From: Sporodiniella umbellata
Lineage: Eukaryota; Mucoromycota; Mucoromycetes; Mucorales; Rhizopodaceae
DNA length: 64,000 nucleotides
NCBI GenBank assembly: GCA_025677835.1
Contig: JAIXMR010000006.1
Location: 310,001 to 374,000 of the forward strand
Direction of reading: 5' to 3'
Shown piece after piece: positions 21,292 to 32,561 of the stretch (positions are counted from its first letter, which is position 1; each line of letters opens with the position of its first letter). A program made the translations under genes and the position numbers. The notes beneath the pieces were generated by a model, which ran no database searches, had not been told where the DNA came from, and saw nothing but the letters and a program-made list of their open reading frames with translations.

Positions 21292-24200
21292 TTAAGAAGC
21301 GTTAATGGCCTCTTGCTGTCTCCATTGCATTTGTTTTGTGTACTCGTAAATACATATGGCACCACTCACGTGAACATTGAGAGATCGTGTAATACCATAC
21401 TGAGGGATTTCAATTGTCACGTCAAGCATTTGCAAGAGATCAGCAGGTACGCCTTGTCTTTCTTTTCCTAATAACAAAACACATTTTTCAGGGAATTCAT
21501 AGCTACCTAGCGTGGCGCTTGTTGTAGTTTGCTCCAGACCGCAGATAACATAGCCTTCTTCTCTTTTTGATTGCAAATAGGCAGCAACGTCAGGCTCTGG
21601 TACCTCGACCATTGGCATCCATCGCTCAGAAGATACACTGACGCTTGTAAAACCAATGTCTTCTTTGATCTTCAGAGTAGGAACTACCAGTTGTGAGGCA
21701 TTGAAAATTTCACATGTTCGGCAAAGACCAGCCAGATTAGGTAAGCGGTCAACTAAGCTGGCCACTACAATCAGATCATTACGACGTCTATTTTTTTTTA
21801 CAAGATTTTTTGTAAGATCCATATCAGTTTCTAACATCATCTCCCAAGGCATGATTTTCTTTTGATATACATCCTCTGTATTGGATTGTAATAAATCTGG
21901 CGCGCTTTGTTCTTCTTCTAAGCCTATAAGCTCAGTCGGATCAGCTGCTGTATAAAATGTCTTTCTTGCTGCATTTTCAAATGGACATCTTGTGACGACT
22001 TCCGGATTAACTCTAAAAAATGCTTTCTAATAAAGTAGAAACCATCAGAGTTAGAAAAAAAAAATAAGATGGCCTTTGACTTACAGATCCTATTTTTTCA
22101 TTATCGATTACTTGGAACTCGTTCATCATTTGTCGAAAAATAAATTCTATGTTGAAATCTTGAACAGGATCGAATCTTGACATAAAGAACTGAGCTTTGA
22201 TCTTGTCAAAAAATTTAATACAATCTACATAGACTTCCATAAACTTGCCCATAGCATCTAGATACTTGTTGTTTTCTAAAAGGGAGTTATGTACACTTTC
22301 GTTACATTGCTTCCAGTTGCGATTCCAGGCGCAGTATCCAAATAAGCGAATGGTAAAGTGATTGGTAATTAACCATGGAAGCAGGCGGACAAATATTTCT
22401 TCAAAGTAATCGCCCAAGTACTCTGCAGGCAAACAAGTTCCAAGGGTGAAAGAGATTGTGAGTAACGAGATAACGTAATTTGGTTTATGGTCGGGGTTGG
22501 ATAGTCGCTCATAGTAAAGAGGTAATCGGTCAGGAAAGCGAGACAATAGTTTGATAATAGCCCATTCAAGATAGCAACGAACAGAGGTTACAGTTTCTTT
22601 TCTAGTGATTTCAAACAGAAAACCAAGGTACTCATCCGCCTTGTCTTCCGTAGCAAGATCAATTAGGAGGAGTGAAGAGCAACCGACTCTTAGCTAGTGA
22701 TTGTTAGTGTTTTTCTGGCTTTTTTTTTCTTACCTTTAACCGATGTTCGGCTGTACATGTGTACATGTACTCAAATAGCATATCATCGCCTATAAACCGA
22801 TAAAAGCAATCTAAAAGAGAAACAGCAAGTATTTGATGCTGTTTGTTTTTAACATCCAATCTCAACAAAAGGTTATTCATATAAACGCGCACAAGATAGT
22901 CATTTTGAGTAAATATAAGGGCAGCAGTGCTAATATATGTAAGCTTTAGCCAACTTCTCAAAAACTTACCCTTCTGCTTCTGATAATTCTTCTTGGCCTG
23001 CAAGTTTTAAAGATAGGGCACTTTCTAATTTTTGGTCTTCACGGTCCCGCAACGGCCCAAAAACAGCCAACTTGGCAATTTCGGGAGCATATTGCTGCAT
23101 GGACTCAGAGGCTTCCTGAGACAATGTTGACCAGTAATCGTGAAGAAGTTTAGCTGTTTGAGCAACAATAAAAGGCTTGAGCTCTCCAGTTTCAATAACC
23201 ATGTTTAAAGCCTAAAAAAGGAGGTTTATACGACCTGACCATACTGATCCTATTACCTTTTTAATAGGCCCATTATCTTGGTTTAGCTGAGGTATACAAA
23301 GTAGTTGCGGCTGAAATATAACGCTGATAAATGCTTTAATGAGCAGAGGAAAAGTCTTTGACTGCGTGATGTTTTCCTTTATCAGCTCAATGGCCAAATC
23401 AACACAGCGGTCTACAAGATTGGTAGTTTTCTCCCAAGAAAAGGCTAAAAGGGGTCCAAAGCTGCTAATAATACGCTCGCCGCACATCTCTGATGCGCTT
23501 TCTAATTGATCAATAGCAACATCATAAAGCTCAACGGGATCAAAACATTCTCTATCTACACTGTTTTCTTTTGCCTATTTTCACTGTAAGCTATACCTTT
23601 CTTTCTTTTTTTTTTTTTTTTTTTGAAAATAATCACTCACAAAAGTAGCATAGCAGATAATAGTTTTAATACACTCCCATTTGCAACTAATAAAGGAAGC
23701 AATAACATCGCCCCAAGACCTTCATACAGTTTAAGGTTAACTGTTAGGCAAAAATAAAATGTCTTCTTAATATAATAAACATACCTTTCTTGTATAGCTT
23801 CTTGCGTACGTTTCATCTGTAGTCCATGTACCAGAGAAACCACATTGTCATTGTAATCCAATTCAAAACAAGGCGTTTCAATAGCAGCTTGATATATTAC
23901 GTTAAGAAGCTGAATATAAAACGGTTTCGACATTTCTTTGTTTGAAACCACGGAAACGCTACGGCGTTTTAGGAGTTCAATACACTTTTTGTAATGACTT
24001 TGAATAGTTTTGGCTTTGGTGTCTTTGCTGAGCGTACTTGCTGAAAGAATTCTTTTTGTTAAAGAAAGGTAAAGTTGGACAGTATCAGTGTCTATTTTTT
24101 TTTTTCAAAAAGAAAAAATCAAAACCAGTCGATGCTAAAAAAAAATAATGATATAACTTTGTACGCTACCAACAACATTATCTTCTTCTATATTCATGTA

Positions 24201-26781
24201 GAATTCGCCAATCCTTGTCAGTATATGTAGGAGTGTCCTATCGTCTAAACACAAAACTTTTGCAAAATCAAAGCGGTATTCGAAACAGTGATCAAAGTTT
24301 TCCCACATAGACTCCAAAAGAGTTAGTAATCTACTAAACATTGCCTTATCACTAAAGCAGTAGAATATGGGGGTTTTTGGCATTGCAGTAAATAGCGATT
24401 AGTGCTTATACATAGATGTATGTATGCAAGGTACTAACCTGGATGTGTCTTTCAGATGTTTCCCAAAAACCTCTAAAAGATCCAAGAAGCGACTTTCGCT
24501 TACAGCTCCTTTATAAGAGGATACAAAAACTAAAACGCGCGACAGCACATTAGCTTGAGTTCTCAACACGCTTTCTGGGATGTCATCTGATTTTAAGTCA
24601 CATATATAGGTTTGGATTCTTTCTTTTAATCCATTTTGTATGGTGTCGGAAGACTTTGAAAACAATAAATGTCAATTGGTGTCTTTTACGCAATCCAGTA
24701 TGTTGAAAAAAATATGTGTGTTTTTACCTTGTTTTTAGAGGCGTCTTTTTCAAGCCATTGTCGAACTAGCTCAAACTCTTGTGAAGAAGCGTTAATAGGG
24801 TACTCGTTCAGAAGGGACGATATAGTCCTATGTTTAGTTAGTCTCATTTAAAAATGCCAGTATTTTTTTTTACTTTGCAATATCAGAGAATGAAAGAAGA
24901 GAAGGGTTGGCCAACTTGACTATAACGCGAGTACCCAGCTTACGCAAGAACTGTTTTGTGGTTGCTATACTAAGTATGTATTAGTGTACCGAGTGCAGGG
25001 ATGGTAGATGCGTATATAGTTACTTGAAGTTTCTATGGCGATCTGCAAGGAACCGAAAAGATTTGAGTTCTTCCGGGCCCCAAGCAGGAACTGAGTCTAC
25101 GTCCGCTAATGCCTCTATAGCATAAAGAATGGGAGCATGACTTCCAACAACATGAGCCAAATGATGAACAAGATGACGCAGGAAATCAATTTTGCTTTCA
25201 AGCGTACCAAAGGATTGAACAAGACGATAGATAAAAGATCTAAAATTTTCACCAAAAGGGCTCACAAGAGCACCTTGAGTAGGAACCGCAAAAAGAGCAG
25301 TCGAGTCAACCGTTTTAAATAGAGCTCCAAACATAAACTCTTGTTCAACACCTAACTTGTTCAAAGTTTTTATATCTTGACGAGTGAAAATATATTCTAA
25401 TAGCCCCTTTTTAACCGAGGAAGTTTCGTTTTGAAACCCTCTATAGAAAAGTAATATCCACCAACTGGCGTCCATACCAAAATCGGCGTTAAGAAGTGCC
25501 TCAAACCGAGGTAGCACAGGATCTACTAGATGAATAACATTTTCATGCATAATATCGTACAGCAAAAACCAATCCTCCCAGCACTCAGAGTAGCGTTTGG
25601 ACTGGGCTGAATCCCATTTGAAGTAAATTGTCCAAGGCTCAGATGATACAGTGTCAGGGTATTTTTCAGTGAAATCGATGATGCGTTTGAATATGTAAGA
25701 CGAGTATTTTCTTGCTAACGAATCGTTGCTCTGAAGACCACTCTAAAAATAAAAATAAATATAACAGTTTTCTGGTTTTTAATTACTTGTAAAATTTTGA
25801 AAAAATTCTGTTCGAAACGAAGATCTCTACGGACTTTTGGTGTCTCTTTAATCTCTTCCAACCCAAAATAAAAGTCGAAAAATCGAGCAATTAGCCCATA
25901 AATCTCCAGCCTTAGCAAGTTGGTTGCTGGTAATCCATATATTTGAAGTGTTCGATACCAAAGCATCTAATGAAAGCATAAGAATCAAACCTACATATAT
26001 ATAGTGAGCTTACCTCACACCAATAAACTTGCTTTTCTCGGCACTTGGTTTTTTGTTTCCATCGAAGCAAGTTTGGCAAAATGTCGTGCGACAGTTTGCT
26101 TCGAATAGTAGAATTTGTGCATGAGAGCATTGATACAGCCACACTGAAAACCAACTCAATCCATATATTTTTTTCTTCTGTTTTCACCTCTTTCAACGCT
26201 ATCAACTCTTCGTTCTCATTCAGATTTCGTATTAAACTATCCAACACATTTAAACAGCACTCTAGCTCAAGCGCTACTGTGTTTTTATAGTCCTTTGTTT
26301 GTTTCCAGGCTTCAGCACACGCAAGCTCATTGACAGAAGACTCGATAAACCCTATCGGGTTGAGTTCAACAAAATCAGGCTCATCTGTTGTGGCTGATAC
26401 AATTTGTGATAATATCATCAAGATGATGTCTTCAGCAAACTCTCTATTGTTTGCTGTCAAAAATGAACGACCGACAAAATAAGCGAGAGATTTTTCCAGG
26501 AGTTGAGTACTTTCAGTAGATACAGTTGAATGTTGAGAAAGACTACGAAATACCCAAGGTTTTAAAAACTGTTCAAGCGCCTCCTTTTCTTTTTCGAGAT
26601 CTTGCAATCGAATCAGGTAAGCTTTGAAAACGGGGATCATGATCTGAAGTGTGCCGAATCGTAGTTTTTCATCGTCAGTATTTGTATATTGTTCATCCAA
26701 ATAGTTTAGAAACGCTAAAAGTTGTGCGCTATCTGCACTTTCTATCAGCAATGATTGAAAGGGAATCGAAGAAAAGTCCAT
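21292..26781 (-). CDS. TRM3: Trm3/TARBP1-type tRNA (Gm18) 2'-O-methyltransferase
   Basis: A long multi-exon gene (roughly a dozen exons) runs from an ATG at 26781 (MDFSSIPFQSLLIES) to a stop at 21292. Joins checked in phase include 26014 to 25966 and 25787 to about 25744. The first ~1,200 residues are leucine-rich helical repeats as in TARBP1/Trm3. The C-terminal SPOUT domain has all three motifs: NLAGLCRTCEIFNAS, VLLLGKERQGVP and IPQYGITRSLNVHVSGAI with the knot and SAM pocket. Trm3 methylates the 2'-OH of G18 in the tRNA D-loop. It is divergent from kinesin-6 with 298 bp between starts. Small introns of 40-70 nt separate the exons; exact borders in the middle are not all given. Confidence 0.92.
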
Positions 26782-27079
26782 TCTCTCTTGGTTAAAAAAG
26801 AAAACACAAAAAAGTTTTTAATTTCCTTTATCTCTGAGTTTCAAGCATGAACAGCTAAAAGTTACAGGAAAAAAAAACTCGCAAAACCTGCTCTTTCTTG
26901 TTACTACTTTGCTTCCTTTTTTTTTTTTTTTTTTTTGGCAGTTTGAACTCTGTTTTGAAGAAAGACTCAAAAGGATAGAGAGTGTAGAACCAAAGAAAAT
27001 CAGTTTACAATACCATTGACCTATACCTTTTGGACAAGATCTAATAGTGTTGACAGCTCATCTAAAGACAACAATAACA
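26782..27079. promoter_or_regulatory. Divergent promoter region of TRM3 and kinesin-6
   Basis: A 298-bp spacer between two divergent ATGs. It contains a T-tract at about 26918-26936 but no ORF. It must hold both promoters; individual elements are not resolved. Confidence 0.5.
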
Positions 27080-30000
27080 ATGACAGAGACAAAAAAAAAC
27101 AGCGATTCCAAAAAGGAACCTGTGAAGGCAATTTTTTTTTTTTTTTTTTTGCTGAAATCGTACTTTTTTAGATACTTTGACTCACGTATATTTATAAAAC
27201 AGGCCTACTTGCGTCTTCGACCTGGAGCCAATAACCAACGGCCCTACATCGAGATAATAAACGAATACACAATTTCCATGATACCACCCAATGTAAATAG
27301 ATATATATAGATATATGAGACGACAAATATGGTTATTGAAATACACACTCACACAAATACAGGATTCTAGATCAAGGAACAAAGCAGCCGAGAAGTACAC
27401 GTTTACAAAGATATTTGAGGATACCACAGATCAGCAAACCTTCTTTGATGAGACTACAACAGAGCTAGTTCAGGATGTGATGTCGGGAACCAATGCACTA
27501 CTTTTTGCTTATGGTGTCACCAATTCAGGAAAGACACACTCGATCATAGGAAACAGCCAAGAGCCTGGACTGATTCCGCGAGCCGTCCGCCTTGCTTTCA
27601 ATAGTGTACAAGGCCGTTTGAACGAAGTCAAGGTAAATAAATCTAACAAGCACTTGTGTAAAAGTAAAACCAATCAAAACTATTTGAAAGCTCAAGCCCA
27701 GCATGCACAGCTTAGTTGCACCTTATGAGAATGTAGAGGAAGAAAACAGACACTTGTTACGTTTATGCAATGTAAAAATGAGAACAAAAATGGAAATTAC
27801 AAACTTAGAAAATTGCTATGAATAGAACCAGCCCCATTACATACAGAGTAATCAAACCCTCAACATTGACTGCCCTTTTGAATACAGTTTTTGGGTTTCT
27901 TTTACTGAAATATACAATGAGCAGATTTTTGATTTACTAGATCCGGCTAAACCCAAGCCAGGCAACAAAAGAAACCAACTCCATCTCAGAAGCGAGCCAG
28001 GCACAGGCTACCGTTATATACATGATGCTTTATTAGTCAAAGTAAAATCAATTGAAGAAACAGATGCACTTCTTCAATTTGGACACCAAAATCGACAGGT
28101 TTTTTCGACAGCCATGAACCAGGGCAGCAGTCGGAGCCATAGTATATTTACTCTGCATGTTCTGCGTTGTCCTCTGGGCCAAGATCAGCTTGCGGCAGAA
28201 GATGCACAGTACACCACTCTTTCTAAACTTTCTTTTGTAGACTTGGCAGGTTCCGAAAGATACCGAAATACGCTGAGTACAGGGCAGAGATTAAAAGAGG
28301 CAGGTAACATCAACAAATCCTTGATGGTCTTGGGACAGTGTATGGAGCTTCTTCGCTATCAGCAAATGAAACAAGACGTAAGCAAACCTTTGACTATCAT
28401 TCCATATCGACAAAGCAAGCTTACAGAGATTTTTAAAGCCTCATTTGAAGGCAATGGAAAAGCAGTAAGCCAATCTCTACCTATTTATATATGGTTTGCT
28501 AAAAACTCAAAACAGTCTATAATTGTCAATATCAATCCTTTTGATACCGGCTTTGATGAGAATAGTCATGTCATGAAGTTTGCCGCAGTAACAAAGGAAG
28601 TGATGACTTTGCAACAAGTAAAGCCTGTGATAGACTTTAAAGAAAGCCAGACGGGGCTTAAACGCTCAAGAGATGATAACGATATACAGTTGGATACTGA
28701 TAGGTTGTTTATGGTTGATGTGATTGGACAGCTTGAGCTAGTAGAGAAGCGACAAAGACAAATAGAAGACGCAGAAGCTGTTATGCGTCAACAAATAGAT
28801 CAGCAAGTGCGTAACAAGCTCTTTGATCTAAGTCTAGAAGAAGTAAAGGAATGACGTTTGCTGTGGTATTAATAACTTTTTTTTGACAGAAAGAAAAAAT
28901 GGAGGACAAACTGGAAGACGAGAATACAGATAAAGAAAGTGGGTATTTTTTTTAGTCAGCCATTTCTAATTTGAGCTTTTTTTTTTTTTTGGCCTGTAGT
29001 GAAAACATTTTTGTATTCAGTAAGTCATTGGGTGTCTAAAAAGGCAGTATCTCTAATTTGCTATTCTAGCTATTAGAAAGACAAAACAAGATCATAAAAG
29101 AACTGGATACACTAAAAGCAAGGGCGAAAGAAACAGATACAGAAAGAGAAGATTTGAGGGATCAGGTAAGCGAGACTATTGTCGGTTCGTAAGCAAACTC
29201 GAGTGGATAGATCGAACGTCTTCAAAAAGAAAGAAAGCAACAAAAAATAGAAAATAGTCTGGAAAACGAAAGTGAGGATGAGAGTCTCTCTACCGAAAGC
29301 ACGCCATTCGACTCCCTTCTCTGCTTGAGAAAAGAGTTGCGAAAAAGCATATTCAAAAAAGATGTGGTAATCGTATTTACAAGCTGTTAGTTCTCCTTTA
29401 TTTAAACAGACTGTAGTTATGCGAGGATACGGATTCTATAATGAGACAAATCGAAGAATTTGATGGTGTGACGTTTAATTTGGCCAAGGTATATTGTTTA
29501 CCTTTGTCCCTGCCTTTCAAGTAACTGGTTAATAGGAAACCAAAATAGGAAAACTGTTAAAAGTGATTGCTTCTGAATATTTCGAAAAAGATCCCTACAA
29601 CATACAAAACAGAGCGCTTCGACTTTTCAAAAAATATGCGCAATTGGGCACAGTCAATGATAACAAAGAGACTATACAACCAATACATCAGCCTTCCTCC
29701 TCCCTTACTCAGGCTTCGCTCCAAGAAACAGGTTTCGATGAAAACAAAGATCTTCAGGAAGAAAATTCTAAGCTAAGGCGTCGATTACGGGTAAGTGTTT
29801 GGACTTTAAAGCGGTATTAACTTACATACAATAGTCAGTACAAGACATCCATGTTAAATTAAAGCAAGCGATAGAAAGAATTATAAAGCAACCCAAAGGG
29901 CCAAGAGTAGACGAGGATGTAAAGTAGCATATGAACAAACAGTGCTTCTCTATTTGCTCATTTTCTCCATTCTATTTATAGTTTGAAGACACTGTCTCTT

Positions 30001-30194
30001 TAGTGAATGATTTCCCCCGCAGCGTAGGGCTAGAAGACGACGATGGTGATGATGACGATGGCATCAACTCAAACATCTTTAAGCAGGACAAGCCGTTAAC
30101 AAAGAGAAGGTACTACTCTACATATTAATCTGTATTTGCTTACTCTTCTTTTTCATTCCCCCTCCCTAAATACAGAAAACTGCGAACCAGGTGA
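27080..30194 (+). CDS. Kinesin-6 family motor (KIF20/MKLP2-like)
   Basis: Fifteen exons join to 777 aa. The start is 27080-27127, then 27203-27292, 27363-27632, 27691-27771, 27826-28464, 28516-28842 and nine smaller exons ending 30176-30194. The motor domain has AYGVTNSGKT (P-loop; the VTN form is typical of kinesin-6), NQGSSRSHSIF (switch I), VDLAGSERYRNT (switch II) and NINKSLMVLGQ. After about residue 400 the protein is charged coiled coil and ends in a basic tail KRRKLRTR, suited to nuclear or midzone targeting. Kinesin-6 motors act in the central spindle and cytokinesis. The first intron starts GC instead of GT (AAG|GCAATT); using it restores the family sequence PVKAYLRLRP. The intron 28465-28515 is 51 nt without a stop. 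Confidence 0.9.
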
Positions 30195-30955
30195 TCCTCG
30201 CTCTCATGCTGAAAGACGTAAATGATTTTTCTTTTATTTTTTATTTCTCTTTTGTTTGTTTTCTTTTCTTGATTTAAGGCCAAGATCAATTTCTGCTACT
30301 TTTTTATTTTACTGCCGCCCTTTTTCTTTTTTTCTGTTCTCTGATGTGCTTAGATTCATGTGTGAGTGTAAAGTCGAACCAATGGAAATTGGCGTTTTCA
30401 CAAAAACAATAGTCATTTCCGTAAAAATGATTGGACAGAAACTAAAAACAAATATCACAAGCTCAATTTGTCTTTTTGGCCAAGGATTATTTGTCCATGC
30501 CAAGTAATTAAATTTGGCAGTTAACTTACTATATTGTTTTTCTAAATCGTTTTCTAAATACATTGAGAGGAATAATTAGAGCTTATAAGTAGACACTGTC
30601 TCAGTGCTACTTCAAAATTATCAAGAAAAGACACTGGTTAAACAGGATATTTGTAGTATTATTAATTTAGTTGAAGACAAAGACTAATTTGATGTTGCCG
30701 ATAATACAACACTTTGTTTATATCTTAAGCCATTTCTAATGTAACAACAATTGGCCAACAGGTGCTACTAAGCTATGACAGCAAAGAAGAATTCACGTAA
30801 AATAATGTTCCATTAAATTAACTCGTTTTTTTATAATAATATTCTTCTCTAAAGACTAGCCTTCAAAACTTCTCTCTATTTCCTGCATCGGATACAGAAG
30901 ATTAATACAAGATAGGTAAATATAATTAAATACCCACATTAGCCTCTGTACGAAG
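30195..30955. other. Intergenic region with no visible gene
   Basis: AT-rich spacer after kinesin-6. Short ORFs on both strands at about 30256-30563 overlap each other and look like chance. No RNA gene is seen. Confidence 0.45.
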
Positions 30956-30959
30956 GAAA

Positions 30960-31500
30960 CTGTGGCGTGCGGAATTATTGAGAGTGGGGAGTAATACTAA
31001 CCGTTCTCTTTTTTTAGAGTCTTTCTAGGTGTAAAAGGCGTCATGTTTTTTTTTCTTCCTCCAAACGACCTAACTACCCTTCTTATTTCAACCTTTAGTT
31101 CTTCCCATAGTTCTTGCGCAGAATTATTGTGGCGCTAGAGCAGTTGTTTTTCCGGAACTGGATTTGTCGCCTCGCGTAAGTTAGCAAGCAGGAAGTCATG
31201 TCACAAAAACTGCGCTCGACCCGTAGAAGTATTTGCGGATGTTCGATTAGGGTCAGTCGGAGGAGTGATACGGAAATTGAAGTCACCTGCTATCAATAGG
31301 CGATGGATCGAGGTTGTATTTTCAGATTGCTCATCCATCGTCAAGGAAAGGGAGGGGTCGTTTTCGATGTTTCTCAATATAGGAACTTGTAGAAGGTTAT
31401 GGTAAAATTTCCTTCGCGATTTAGGGACGGCAGGCGCATATACTATCATCAGTTCAAAGGGTTCAAAGACGTGTGCTGTGTGAGAGACCACACAGGCAAC
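30960..31500 (-). pseudogene. Decayed LINE-type retrotransposon fragment (endonuclease/exonuclease/phosphatase domain)
   Basis: Reading the minus strand from about 31500, one frame shows VFEPFELMIVYAPAVPKSRR, then LLIAGDFNFRITPPTDPN with the GDFN core of EEP endonucleases, as found in non-LTR retrotransposon ORF2 proteins. The same frame continues past a TGA and a TAG into ELWEELKVEIRRVVRSFG, which resembles the helical linker after the endonuclease in such elements. Much of the expected endonuclease between these pieces is missing, so there has been internal deletion plus at least two stops. No reverse transcriptase, poly-A tail or target-site duplication is seen. A plus-upstream piece at 31560-31690 may be part of the same relic. 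Confidence 0.6.
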
Positions 31501-32151
31501 AACTCTTTAATCGATTGAGAAGAGGGTATTTGAAAGGACTGTCGAAGGGCTCATAGATATCAAGAGTAGCGTGTACTTTTTTTTATCAAGATCTCTGTCC
31601 CTGTCAGGAAGGAAGTAAAGGAATCTAACAAGCCAGCATTAGCATCTTGTGGGTAGGCTTTGTTAGCCGCCCCGAGTGGAAATAGTAGCGAAGTATATCC
31701 AGTGTTTATGCATATATGCAGACTATAATGAGTAACGTATACATTTGCTTGTATCGGCGAGCTGCTAAATGACTCAGTACAAAAGTAATCTGTGTTACTA
31801 TTATTTTTAAAAACAAATGCCAATCTTTATTTTATGTAATAGATAATTTTAAGTAGTTATAGCTTTTTTATCACCCTTGCTATGTATTTAATGATATAAA
31901 CTTTGAATTGGACAAGAACTGGAACAGTATATGTATAATTCCATAAAACATAAAACACATGCATTTCTATTTTTACAGAAATGGCTACTATTTTTGCGGA
32001 AACGTCAATTTCCATAGGTTTGACTGTATCTTACTATCTTTTATAACATCACATTGACCAACCTCTTATAAACGAAACTCTTTTTTTTTCTTTTTTTCTT
32101 TTTTTCCTTCTGTTGTTTCCCTTTGCTGTCACTTTGTGTGCTACAATAAAT
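31501..32151. other. Spacer after the LINE relic
   Basis: AT-rich DNA with a minus-strand open stretch (31560-31823) of uncertain meaning, possibly more LINE-derived sequence, followed by a strong C/T-rich tract at 32082-32116 directly before a small plus-strand ORF. Confidence 0.35.
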
Positions 32152-32370
32152 ATGATCTCCTCACAAACATACCCTTTTGAAAAACTGAATTCAGATCATG
32201 AAAGCTTTATAAAAATTCAACGCCATGCAAAACATTCACATTTATATCAAGTCTATTCAAGCTTCAAAACGTTGAAGAAGGCAGTGACAAACAGATTACT
32301 TTTACTAAAAGAAAGACCAAATCGTCACGAAAAAAGACCACAGGATGGAAAAACAAACCCAATGGAATAA
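32152..32370 (+). CDS. Small hypothetical ORF (72 aa), basic C-terminus
   Basis: The ATG at 32152 (MISSQTYPFEKLNSDHESF) opens a 72-codon frame; an in-frame ATG 13 codons upstream at 32113 would add a hydrophobic stretch. It is preceded by a long CT-rich tract, the usual fungal promoter feature, and followed by several AATAAA-like sequences at about 32430. The product is Lys/Arg/His-rich. No family is recognised and a chance ORF is possible. Confidence 0.35.
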   Translation: MISSQTYPFEKLNSDHESFIKIQRHAKHSHLYQVYSSFKTLKKAVTNRLLLLKERPNRHEKRPQDGKTNPME

Positions 32371-32561
32371 ACGGCATCCAAAGAAAAATCGCTTGTTTTT
32401 ATTATATAAGGAGAGCAGCTTTGTCTATTGAAAATAAATAAATGAAAAAGAAATGAAAAAAAAGTAAGGGTAGTAAGAAAAGGTAACACCTAATACGTTC
32501 AACTGAGTTTTCCTTCAGCCTCTAATGATTATTTCTGGCATCTTAAAAATAAAAAAGAAGG

